Source: Clostridiales bacterium UBA8153
GTDB lineage: Bacteria > Bacillota > Sulfobacillia > UBA8153
Reading direction: 5' to 3'
NCBI GenBank assembly: GCA_003449495.1
Contig: DMHJ01000249.1
Span: 543-5,839 of the forward strand
DNA: 5,297 nt
The notes under the pieces are model-generated. The model was not told the origin of the DNA. It saw nothing but the letters and a program-made list of their open reading frames with translations, and searched no databases. Every line of letters begins with the position of its first letter. The stretch's first letter is position 1. Of the stretch, positions 1-5,297 are shown piece by piece. Made by a program: the position numbers and the translations under genes.

Positions 1-1128
1 GGGGAACCTACCGGCATCTTCCGGGAAACGGCCGGCCAGCTGCTGGTGGGGGCCGTGCCTGCCCCGGGGCCCGGTGCGGTGGCCGCTGCGCTGGAGCGGG
101 CCATCCGCGCGGCCTTGGCCGCCGGCGTGACCAGTGTCCACACTAACGACGGCTTTGCGGGCTTTGCCGCCGGTTGGGATACGGCCACCCGGGATCTGGT
201 GGGCGACGGGCCCGGGGGAGGCTTTGCCGCCGGCTGGGCCATGTACACCCGGGTGCTCTATGGGCAGGACCTGCCGTTGCGGGTGTATTGGGATGCGCAA
301 GTGGCGGACCTTGACGAGATCCTGGCCAGCACCAAGCGAACCGGGAGCGGTGACGACCGGTTGAAGCTGGGCGCAGTGAAGATCTTCATGGACGGCTCCC
401 TGGGGGCCAGCACTGCGCTGCTTTCCGCCGACTACAGCGACGGCCCCGGTCAACGGGGCGTGCAGATCATGGACACCGGCGTCTTGGACGACCTGGTGCT
501 GCGAGCCCATGCCGGGGGCATGCAGGTGGCCATCCACGCCATCGGCGACTTGGCCATCGAGCTCTCCCTGGCTGCCATCGCCAAGGCCCAGGCGGTAGTA
601 CCCCGGGTGGGCCGGCACCGCATCATCCACTGCCAGATCATGCGGCCGGAGCTGTTTCCCCGCTTCGTCCAACTCGGTGCCATTGCCGAGATCCAGCCCA
701 AATTCGTCACCACCGACCTGCGCTGGGCAGACCGGCGTGTGGGACCTGAGCGGGCCAAGTCCGCTTATGCCTGGAAGACGTTCCTACAGTCCGGGGTGGC
801 GGTGGCCGCCGGATCGGACTGCCCGGTGGAGCCCATCGCGCCGCTGTTAGGACTGTATGCGGCGGTAACCCGGCAGGACCTAGACGGGCGCCCGGACCGG
901 GGCTGGAAGCCCGAACAGAAACTCACCGTCGATGAAACCTTACGCGCCTTCACTACCGGGGCAGCGTACGCGGCTTTTGAGGAGCAGGTCAAGGGCACGC
1001 TGGCTCCCGGCATGCTCGCCGACATGGTGGTCCTGGATGCCGATCCCTACCGGGTGCCCGGTCCCGCCCTCAAGGACCTCAAGGTACAGATGACCATAGT
1101 TGGGGGCAGGGTGGTCTCCGGCGGCTAG
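1..1128 (+). CDS. Amidohydrolase family 3 (YtcJ-like) metal-dependent hydrolase, 5'-truncated by the window edge
   Basis: The frame is open from base 1 and already reads family-like sequence (GEPTGIFRE) before the first possible start, a GTG at 46. The gene therefore begins upstream, and 375 codons of a protein usually about 500-550 residues long are visible. Ligand candidates of the amidohydrolase TIM barrel can be seen: the Lys of AVKIFMDGS (codon at 379), the His of IHAIGD (535), the His of IIHCQ (628) and the Asp of GSDCPV (817). The N-terminal HxH metal motif should lie in the missing part. The C-terminus (KGTLAPGMLADMVVLD, then a short beta strand ending in GGRVV) is the usual small beta-sandwich closure. 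Family members hydrolyse amide, formamide or similar C-N bonds in the cytoplasm, but the substrate cannot be assigned. Codons 54-93 contain an imperfect 20-residue tandem duplication. The gene converges on the downstream reductase. The family call is firm; any specific activity is unknown. Confidence 0.9.
   Translation, partial: GEPTGIFRETAGQLLVGAVPAPGPGAVAAALERAIRAALAAGVTSVHTNDGFAGFAAGWDTATRDLVGDGPGGGFAAGWAMYTRVLYGQDLPLRVYWDAQVADLDEILASTKRTGSGDDRLKLGAVKIFMDGSLGASTALLSADYSDGPGQRGVQIMDTGVLDDLVLRAHAGGMQVAIHAIGDLAIELSLAAIAKAQAVVPRVGRHRIIHCQIMRPELFPRFVQLGAIAEIQPKFVTTDLRWADRRVGPERAKSAYAWKTFLQSGVAVAAGSDCPVEPIAPLLGLYAAVTRQDLDGRPDRGWKPEQKLTVDETLRAFTTGAAYAAFEEQVKGTLAPGMLADMVVLDADPYRVPGPALKDLKVQMTIVGGRVVSGG
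160..279 (+). repeat. In-frame imperfect 60-bp tandem duplication inside the amidohydrolase
   Basis: Bases 160-178 and 220-238 are identical except for one position (T174 versus C234), exactly 60 bp apart. Similarity continues more weakly, with a shared CACCCGGG at 186-193 and 246-253. At protein level GFAAGW-xxx-TR-x-L-x-G appears twice, 20 residues apart. A shorter echo of GGCTTTGC also lies at 151-158. Because 60 is a multiple of three, the frame is kept. The repeat sits between the GVTSVHTNDG strand and the LPLRV strand, where the family normally has one helix and a variable loop. This looks like a diverged local duplication rather than a mobile element. Confidence 0.6.
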
Positions 1129-1129
1129 A

Positions 1130-1168
1130 GGCCGGACCCCCGGCCGGTCGGTGGCGTAACCGGGCCGG
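1130..1168. terminator. GC-rich inverted repeats between convergent genes, possible bidirectional terminator
   Basis: The 40-bp gap between the two convergent stop codons holds two overlapping stems. GGCCGG (1130-1135) pairs with CCGGCC (1140-1145) around a 4-nt loop. Alternatively, CCGGCCGGT (1140-1148) pairs with ACCGGGCCGG (1159-1168) with one bulged G and a 10-nt loop. The position suits a shared terminator, but neither strand has a T-rich run after the stem, so a canonical intrinsic terminator is not shown. Confidence 0.35.
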
Positions 1169-2323
1169 TCAGTGCTCGGACGCTTCGTCCCGGGTCAGCC
1201 GGCAGTGAGCATCCTGCAACCGGTGGATAATGGGTAGCCCCTGGGGGCACTTGGTCTCGCACTCACCGCAAGCGGTGCATGACGGTGCCCCCCGGCCATG
1301 CTCGAGCAGGCGTTGGTACCAGTGGGCCGACTGGGCCGTGGTCTCGTACATGCACCCATCGTTGTACAGGGAGAACACGCGAGGGATGCCGACCCCCTGG
1401 GGACAGGGCAGGCAGTACGAGCAATCGGTGCAGGCCACCTGGATGCGGCGGGCGTAGGCTTCCCGGACCCGGTCAAACCGCTCCAGCTCCGGGCCGGTCA
1501 GGTGATGCGGGAAGGCAGCTTCCACCGTGGCCAGGTTCTCCTCCAGCTGCTCCAGGCTGTTCATACCGCTCAGCACGCACGCGACCTCCGGGAAGTTGCA
1601 CACCCACCTCAGTGCCCAGTCCGCCGGCGTCCGCTGGCGGGCGGCACCATCCCAGATGGCCTGGATGTCCCGGGGGGGCCGGGCGGCCAGTTTGCCCCCC
1701 TTGAGGGGTTCCATGACCACCACGGGAATGCCCCGGGCGCCCGCGTAGCGCAGGCCCCGTAGCCCGGCCTGGTATTCGACATCCATGTAGTTCAGCTGGA
1801 TCTGGCAGAACGCCCACGGGTAGGCGTCGATGATGGACTCGAAGCTGTCCGCAGCTCCATGAAAGGAAAAGCCGGCATGGCCGATGGACCCTCCCGCCAT
1901 GGCGGAGTCCAACCACCGGCAGATGTCAAGGCCTTGCAGCTGTTCCCAGTCCCGGCCGTCCAGGCCGTGGAGCAAATAGAAGTCGATGTGGCCGGTTCCC
2001 AGCCGCTCCAGCTGCTCGTGTAAGAGGCGGCCGGGATCCCCGGGCTCTTTGCAGCGGTAGGTGGGCAGCTTGGTGGCCACGCGCACCCGTTCCCGGTACC
2101 CATCCTGCAGGGCCCGGCCTACGAACTCCTCGCTCTTGCCGCCGTGGTAACCGTAGGCGGTGTCGATGTAGTTGACGCCGCAGTCGATGCCGTGGCGCAA
2201 TAAGGGTATGGCCCGCGCTTCATCGATGCGGGATGCGTCGCCGTCCAGAACGGGCAGGCGCATGCAGCCAAAGCCCAGAAGCGACACATCAAAATCCAAG
2301 CTGCCGAATTTCCGGTACTGCAT
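1169..2323 (-). CDS. Aldo/keto reductase with C-terminal dicluster 4Fe-4S ferredoxin domain
   Basis: A 384-residue protein. The start is set by ATG at 2323-2321, preceded by GGAGGA on the minus strand (complement of 2329-2334) at 5-nt spacing, and by the family-typical opening MQYRKFGSLDFDVSLLGFG. Residues 1-290 form an AKR barrel with the catalytic tetrad Asp54 and Tyr59 (YIDTAYGY), Lys85 (ATKLP) and His119 (LLHG). Residues 296-365 carry two cysteine sets, C298-C301-C304-C307 followed by Pro, and C349-C352-C355-C359 followed by Pro, as in 2x[4Fe-4S] ferredoxins. This architecture matches the predicted oxidoreductases of COG1453, common in anaerobes. Such proteins probably couple NAD(P)H-type carbonyl reduction to iron-sulfur electron transfer in the cytoplasm; the substrate is unknown. 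The frame stays open upstream to 2845, but that extension has no AKR-like sequence and is rejected. The gene is divergent from the PLP-enzyme gene and appears monocistronic here. Confidence 0.93.
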   Translation of the reverse strand: MQYRKFGSLDFDVSLLGFGCMRLPVLDGDASRIDEARAIPLLRHGIDCGVNYIDTAYGYHGGKSEEFVGRALQDGYRERVRVATKLPTYRCKEPGDPGRLLHEQLERLGTGHIDFYLLHGLDGRDWEQLQGLDICRWLDSAMAGGSIGHAGFSFHGAADSFESIIDAYPWAFCQIQLNYMDVEYQAGLRGLRYAGARGIPVVVMEPLKGGKLAARPPRDIQAIWDGAARQRTPADWALRWVCNFPEVACVLSGMNSLEQLEENLATVEAAFPHHLTGPELERFDRVREAYARRIQVACTDCSYCLPCPQGVGIPRVFSLYNDGCMYETTAQSAHWYQRLLEHGRGAPSCTACGECETKCPQGLPIIHRLQDAHCRLTRDEASEH

Positions 2324-2361
2324 GGGCGTCCTCCCCGCATGGCGAATCCTCCATACCCACC

Positions 2362-2390
2362 ATTGTACAGCATATTCCGTATGGCCGCCA
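2362..2390 (-). promoter_or_regulatory. Candidate promoter of the aldo/keto reductase gene
   Basis: Read on the minus strand, TACAAT (complement of 2362-2367) matches the sigma-70 -10 consensus at five of six bases. It lies 38 bp upstream of the ATG, which would give a leader of roughly 30 nt containing the GGAGGA site. The hexamer 17 bp further upstream (TGGCGG, complement of 2385-2390) is a poor -35. The segment 2340-2383 is an AT-richer island in a GC-rich surrounding. A short inverted repeat CATA-5 nt-TATG (2371-2383) falls in the spacer and could be an operator, but it is too short to claim. Confidence 0.3.
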
Positions 2391-2788
2391 TCCCTGCCGG
2401 GCCGTTCACCGGCGCCATCCAGGCGGGCGAGGGGCCGGTAGAGTTCATGTACCGGTTCTCCTTCCCGGCCCGGCCTGGGTACAGCCGGCCACCGCCGGGA
2501 CACGGAAGTTGCGGGGAGTAGTCGGGGAACCCGCGGTCTCGCCTCCTGAGGCGGCCGATCCATCGATCCTGACCCTATGCGCCGGAGACTATCCCGCGGC
2601 CGGCGGCGATGGCCGGTGACGCTGCGGCGGCCACTGGGCGCCGGCCCCCCGGGGTGACTACGGGGAAGGACTTGGCAGCCCCGGCGAGAATACGTCCCCG
2701 GGCACCGGAAGGCACGTCTAAGGCCGTCGCGAGCCGGCGTAAGGCGTCCTTCAGGTAGCCGAGTGCACACGTGGAAAGGAGCGAAGAC

Positions 2789-2839
2789 CTGGTCCGGGTG
2801 ACCGGTAGGGGGCCGGCCCCCATCGCTTGCCTGGACCAG
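2789..2839 (+). promoter_or_regulatory. Structured leader with alternative hairpins occluding the PLP-enzyme start
   Basis: CTGGTCCGGG (2789-2798) pairs with CCTGGACCAG (2830-2839) as a 10-bp stem with one G-U pair, ending 4 nt before the ATG at 2844. Its loop encloses a perfect GGGGG-CCGG-CCCCC hairpin (2808-2821). The 5' arm can instead fold locally, CTGGTC (2789-2794) with GACCGG (2800-2805), one T-G wobble and a 5-nt loop. The two folds exclude each other, as in attenuators and riboswitch expression platforms that hide a translation start. The structures are read directly from sequence; a switching function is inference. No T-tract follows, so translational control is more likely than intrinsic termination. 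Confidence 0.4.
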
Positions 2840-2843
2840 CCCC

Positions 2844-4202
2844 ATGGCAGGATATTTCGGCCCCAGCTATGAGGAGATGCTGTATCCCGAACGGGTTGAG
2901 CCCGATCTGCTCGCCCGGGCCCGGCAGGCCGCCGGCGTGGACGAGCTGGATCCCGTCAACCTGTTCAACATAACCTGGAAGGACCCGGAGGGGCGCGTGC
3001 GGGCGACGGTCCTGCCCCCGGCCCTAACCGGCGTGGAGGCCAATATCATCGTGCTCTTGGGCGCCGGCTTCCCCTCGGGATCCCACAAAGTGGGCCCGGC
3101 CTACACCACTCTCATGGAAGGGTGGCTGGACGGAACCATCATCCCCGGCCGTCACACCATCCTCGGGCCCTCTACCGGCAATTTCGGGATCGGCGTCGCT
3201 TACGTCTGTCGCCTGCTGGGTTACCGGGCCATCATCATCATGCCCGACGGCATGAGCCGGGAGCGGTACCAGCGCATCCGGGCCTACGGGGGGGAGCTGG
3301 AGCTTACCCCCGGCACCGAGTCCGATGTCATCCTTACGCTGGAACGCACGCAACAACTGGCGAAGGACCCGCACAACCGGACCTTGGCCCAGTTCGAGCT
3401 GTTCCCCAACTATCGTTTTCACCGGTACGTGACCGGGCGCTCGGCCATCGAGGCGGCCAAGGGTTGGGGGAACGGTGCCATCGCCGGTTTTGCCGCCGCC
3501 CCCGGCTCGGCGGGAACGCTGGCCGCCGGCGATGAGATTAAGGCGACCTTTCCCGGTGCCAAGGTGGCGGCCCTGGAACCATACGAATGCCCCACGCTGG
3601 CCACCGGCGGACGGGGTCACCATCGCATCGAGGGTATCGGGGACAAGATGTGCACGCTTATCCATAACGTCCTCAACACCGATTTTGTTATCTTAATCCA
3701 CGACGACCATGCGGTCAAAGGCCTTAAGGTCTTGCGGGACGGTGGCGGGGTGCTGGCCGACTGGGGCGTTGGGGAAGCAGAGGCCGCAGCCCTGCGCGAC
3801 AGTTTCGGGGTCTCCGGAGTCTGCAACATCCTCGGCGCCATCAAGCTGGCCAAGCAGCTGGGGCTGGGGCCGGGCGAAAACGTGGTCACCGTCGCCACCG
3901 ATGGGTTCGACCGCTACCCTTCGGTCATGGAGGACTTGGAGCGGAGGAGCCCCGAAATCACGCCCTCAGTGCTGGAAGGCTGGGCCCGGGACGTGTTCCG
4001 CCACGCCGTGCCTGATCACGTGTACGACTGCCGGGGCCGGGAGGCTAAGGCGCGGCTGTTTGCCCAAAAGGAGAAGGACTGGCTACCGTTTGGCTATGCC
4101 CGGGAGGATCTTGGGGCCATGCAGCATCCGGCGTTCTGGGAGAGAGAGTACGCGCGGGTCGGCGAGTACGACGCGAAGCTCTTGGCCAAGCGCCGCGCGT
4201 AG
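2844..4202 (+). CDS. PLP-dependent enzyme, cysteine synthase-like (fold type II), substrate unknown
   Basis: A 452-residue cytoplasmic enzyme of the cysteine synthase/tryptophan synthase beta superfamily, which carries out beta-replacement or beta-elimination chemistry on amino acids. Lys82 in PSGSHKVGP is the likely Schiff-base lysine. STGNFG (110-115) is the substrate-binding asparagine loop. GSAGT (221-225) is the phosphate-binding glycine loop. HHRIEGIGDKM (259-269) and VATDGFDRYPS (350-360) match the CysK-like C-terminal core. It is about 130 residues longer than ordinary CysK, with extra segments at the N-terminus (1-60) and C-terminus (370-452). The lysine is followed by VGP rather than the DR of typical SxKDR motifs, which suggests a distinct subfamily, so I do not name it cysK. 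ATG 2844 is the first start after an in-frame TGA at 2799. It lacks a clear Shine-Dalgarno; only GGA at 2833-2835 is present, and it sits inside a strong stem. An internal ATG at 2877 follows GAGGAG with no spacing and is less likely. Confidence 0.88.
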   Translation: MAGYFGPSYEEMLYPERVEPDLLARARQAAGVDELDPVNLFNITWKDPEGRVRATVLPPALTGVEANIIVLLGAGFPSGSHKVGPAYTTLMEGWLDGTIIPGRHTILGPSTGNFGIGVAYVCRLLGYRAIIIMPDGMSRERYQRIRAYGGELELTPGTESDVILTLERTQQLAKDPHNRTLAQFELFPNYRFHRYVTGRSAIEAAKGWGNGAIAGFAAAPGSAGTLAAGDEIKATFPGAKVAALEPYECPTLATGGRGHHRIEGIGDKMCTLIHNVLNTDFVILIHDDHAVKGLKVLRDGGGVLADWGVGEAEAAALRDSFGVSGVCNILGAIKLAKQLGLGPGENVVTVATDGFDRYPSVMEDLERRSPEITPSVLEGWARDVFRHAVPDHVYDCRGREAKARLFAQKEKDWLPFGYAREDLGAMQHPAFWEREYARVGEYDAKLLAKRRA

Positions 4203-4318
4203 CGCCCGGGGTGCAGAAGGGCAGCTCAGAATAGACGACGGGTGGCAGGCGCCGGCACCGGGTCTGGCATGAGCGGCAACGGTCGGAGCAGGCTACCATC
4301 TGCGGGGAGGGGCCGTGG

Positions 4319-4352
4319 TGGCAGACGGCGGGTTCTCGCCGCCGATCTGGCA
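4319..4352 (+). promoter_or_regulatory. Long GC-rich hairpin between the PLP-enzyme and DUF438 genes
   Basis: CAGACGGCGG (4322-4331) pairs with CCGCCG-A-TCTG (4339-4349) over 10 bp with one bulged A and a 7-nt GTTCTCG loop. After a G-G mismatch, two more pairs extend it (4319-4320 with 4351-4352). It lies 116 bp after the PLP-enzyme stop and 39 bp before the DUF438 ATG. There is no T-tract afterwards, so it could be a weak or factor-assisted terminator of the upstream gene, or a leader hairpin of the downstream one. The rest of the 4203-4391 gap shows no ORF worth calling and no good sigma-70 promoter. Confidence 0.45.
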
Positions 4353-4391
4353 GTCTACGTTACCGCATCCTCATAACCAGGGGGCGATATC

Positions 4392-5222
4392 ATGACCGGG
4401 GTGCTGCAGGCCAAGGAAGCGAGGCGGCGGATCCTGAAAGAGATCATCCGCGACCTGCACGGAGGCACCGAATTCGGCGAGGTAAAGGCCAGGTTTGAGC
4501 GGCTGATCCAGAACGTCAGCCCGTCGGAGATAGCCGAAATGGAGGACGCCCTCATCAAGGAAGGCATGCCGGTCTCCGAGGTCAAACGGTTGTGTCACGT
4601 CCACACCGATCTATTCCGGGATGCCCTCGGCCGGCAGGAACCGTTGAAGACGGCCCCGGGTCATCCGGTGCGCACTTTGCAGCTGGAGAACCGGGCCGCC
4701 GGCCGGCTCATTGCGGAACTGCGGACCCTCATGGGCGGAATGCACGTGGAGCACAATCGCGAGACTATCCGCGAGCGACTGGTGCGCTTGGGCGAAATGG
4801 AGAAGCACTACCTCCGCAAGGAGTACCAGCTGTTCCCCGCGCTGGAACGGAAGGGTATCGCCGGGCCGCCCAAAGTCATGTGGGGAATCCACGACCAGAT
4901 CCGGGGGATGCTCAAAGAGGTGCGAAGTCTGGCCGAGAGTGACGACGGGCTGCGCTTGACCCAACGCCTGCAGGTGCTTTTGGGCGAGATGGACGGCATG
5001 ATCTGCAAAGAGGAGCACCTCCTGTTTCCCATGGCCCTGCAGACGTTGAATGAGGGAGAATGGCGGGAAGTCAGGAAAGGTGAAGACGACATCGGCTACA
5101 GTTTCGTCACACCCGAGGGCGGCCGTCCGCGGTGGTGCCGGAACGGGTCGCTGCAGTCCCACCATCCGGCCTTGACCTGGACACCGGGCAGCTGGAGCCT
5201 ATCCAGGTCAACCGGCTGCTGA
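4392..5222 (+). CDS. DUF438 domain and hemerythrin-like protein, frameshifted before its PAS domain
   Basis: The ATG at 4392 follows AGGGGG (4379-4384) at 7-nt spacing. Residues 8-80 form a DUF438 domain (for example EGMPVSEVKRLCHVH, 57-71). Residues 88-220 are a hemerythrin-like four-helix bundle whose candidate di-iron ligands include His91, Glu99, His139 and Glu144 (KHYLRKEYQLFP), His167 (GIHDQIR), Glu208 and His209 (CKEEHLLFP). Family members normally continue through EW-x-EIR-x-x-ED-x-IGY and a linker into a PAS domain. Here the family-like sequence stops after EDDIGYSFVTPEGG (about residue 244). The remaining residues to the TGA at 5220-5222 are unrelated and Trp/Ser-rich, while the expected PAS sequence appears in the -1 frame. 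The likely role is sensing or binding of oxygen, NO or iron in the cytoplasm; this is inferred from the family. The native product should be longer than the 276 residues encoded here. Confidence 0.85.
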   Translation: MTGVLQAKEARRRILKEIIRDLHGGTEFGEVKARFERLIQNVSPSEIAEMEDALIKEGMPVSEVKRLCHVHTDLFRDALGRQEPLKTAPGHPVRTLQLENRAAGRLIAELRTLMGGMHVEHNRETIRERLVRLGEMEKHYLRKEYQLFPALERKGIAGPPKVMWGIHDQIRGMLKEVRSLAESDDGLRLTQRLQVLLGEMDGMICKEEHLLFPMALQTLNEGEWREVRKGEDDIGYSFVTPEGGRPRWCRNGSLQSHHPALTWTPGSWSLSRSTGC

Positions 5223-5297
5223 AGCACCTGCCGCTGGACCTCACTTTTGTGGATGAACAAGACCGGGTCCGCTACTACTCTGCCGGCAAGCACCGCA
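5102..5297 (+). pseudogene. PAS-domain continuation of the DUF438 protein in the -1 frame, cut by the window edge
   Basis: From 5102 the frame is open to the last base (65 codons). From 5177 it reads LDTGQLEPIQVNRLLKHLP followed by LDLTFVDEQDRVRYYS. This is the beginning of the PAS domain that follows hemerythrin in DUF438 proteins; the pattern LDTG, then KHLP-x-D-x-TFVDE-x-DRVRYYS, is characteristic of them. An in-frame TGA at 5081-5083 and the absence of a ribosome site show it is not a separate gene. It is the 3' part of the gene starting at 4392, displaced by a missing base or a -1 shift. The domain continues beyond the window. Confidence 0.8.

Larger units (their letters stand above)
2324..2843. 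other. 520-bp divergent intergenic region with no convincing gene
   Basis: This stretch separates two divergently transcribed genes. Several frames are open, as expected at this GC content, but the translations I checked are low-complexity Pro/Arg/Gly-rich sequences with no recognisable family or good ribosome site. The reductase side (2324-2390) holds its ribosome site and promoter candidate. A small hairpin, CGCCT-CCTG-AGGCG, lies at about 2540-2553. The PLP-gene side (about 2580-2843) is rich in inverted repeats and is described separately as a possible structured mRNA leader. The length is unusually large for a simple promoter region. Confidence 0.6.

Noticed and set aside
46..1128. GTG at 46 as the true start of the amidohydrolase
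   Set aside because: The frame is open to base 1 and the upstream codons are already family-like. The HxH metal motif would be missing from a protein starting here.
2339..2521. Possible 60-residue plus-strand small protein
   Set aside because: Its sequence is Pro/Gly-rich, has no convincing ribosome site, and overlaps the promoter region of the reductase.
2510..2560. T-box-like sequence (GGGGAACCCGCGG followed by a small hairpin)
   Set aside because: It does not match the conserved T-box GGTACCGCG core, lies about 300 nt from the gene, and no terminator/antiterminator pair follows.
2695..2725. SRP RNA-like ACCGGAAGG segment
   Set aside because: Only the short GGAA-loop region is similar; the flanking conserved bases and helix of bacterial SRP RNA are absent.
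2575..2823. Possible 82-residue minus-strand protein in the intergenic region
   Set aside because: There is no recognisable domain and its composition is Ala/Arg-rich. It overlaps the structured leader and is expected by chance at this GC content.
2324..2845. N-terminal extension of the aldo/keto reductase: its frame stays open to 2845 on the minus strand, giving 558 residues
   Set aside because: The extension is Arg/Pro-rich with no AKR similarity. The internal ATG at 2323 has a strong GGAGGA site and begins exactly where the family begins.
3024..3665. 213-residue minus-strand frame inside the PLP-enzyme gene
   Set aside because: It is antisense to a well-supported gene with clear motifs, and its translation shows no family features.

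Overview
The window is a GC-rich bacterial segment with four protein-coding loci: amidohydrolase (+), aldo/keto reductase (-), PLP-dependent enzyme (+) and a DUF438/hemerythrin-like protein (+). The gene content fits an anaerobic or thermophilic high-GC Bacillota-like organism (Clostridia, Limnochordia or Thermaerobacter type). The grounds are an aldo/keto reductase carrying a two-cluster ferredoxin tail, a DUF438-hemerythrin-PAS protein, and AGGAGG-type ribosome sites. This lineage guess is inference; no rRNA or marker gene is present.

Layout. Positions 1-1128 hold the C-terminal two thirds or so of an amidohydrolase-3 (YtcJ-like) metal hydrolase whose start lies left of the window. It converges on the aldo/keto reductase (complement 1169-2323) across a 40-bp gap made of GC-rich inverted repeats. 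A 520-bp divergent intergenic region (2324-2843) separates the reductase from a CysK-like fold-type II PLP enzyme (2844-4202). That region contains a weak promoter candidate for the reductase and, just before the PLP gene, a strongly structured leader whose last stem closes 4 nt before the ATG. After a 188-bp gap with another long hairpin comes the DUF438/hemerythrin gene (4392 onward). Its reading frame is broken near 5100-5176, so the PAS domain continues in another frame to the window edge.

How the genes relate. No clear operon or pathway links the four genes: orientations alternate and spacings are large. The reductase and the hemerythrin/PAS protein both suggest redox or oxygen-related physiology. 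The amidohydrolase and PLP enzyme look like catabolic or amino-acid enzymes whose substrates cannot be read from sequence. I see no CRISPR array, tRNA, rRNA, insertion sequence or defence system. The parts most worth a second look are the structured leader of the PLP gene (with scattered cobalamin-riboswitch-like motifs), the DUF438 frameshift, and an in-frame 60-bp tandem duplication in the amidohydrolase.
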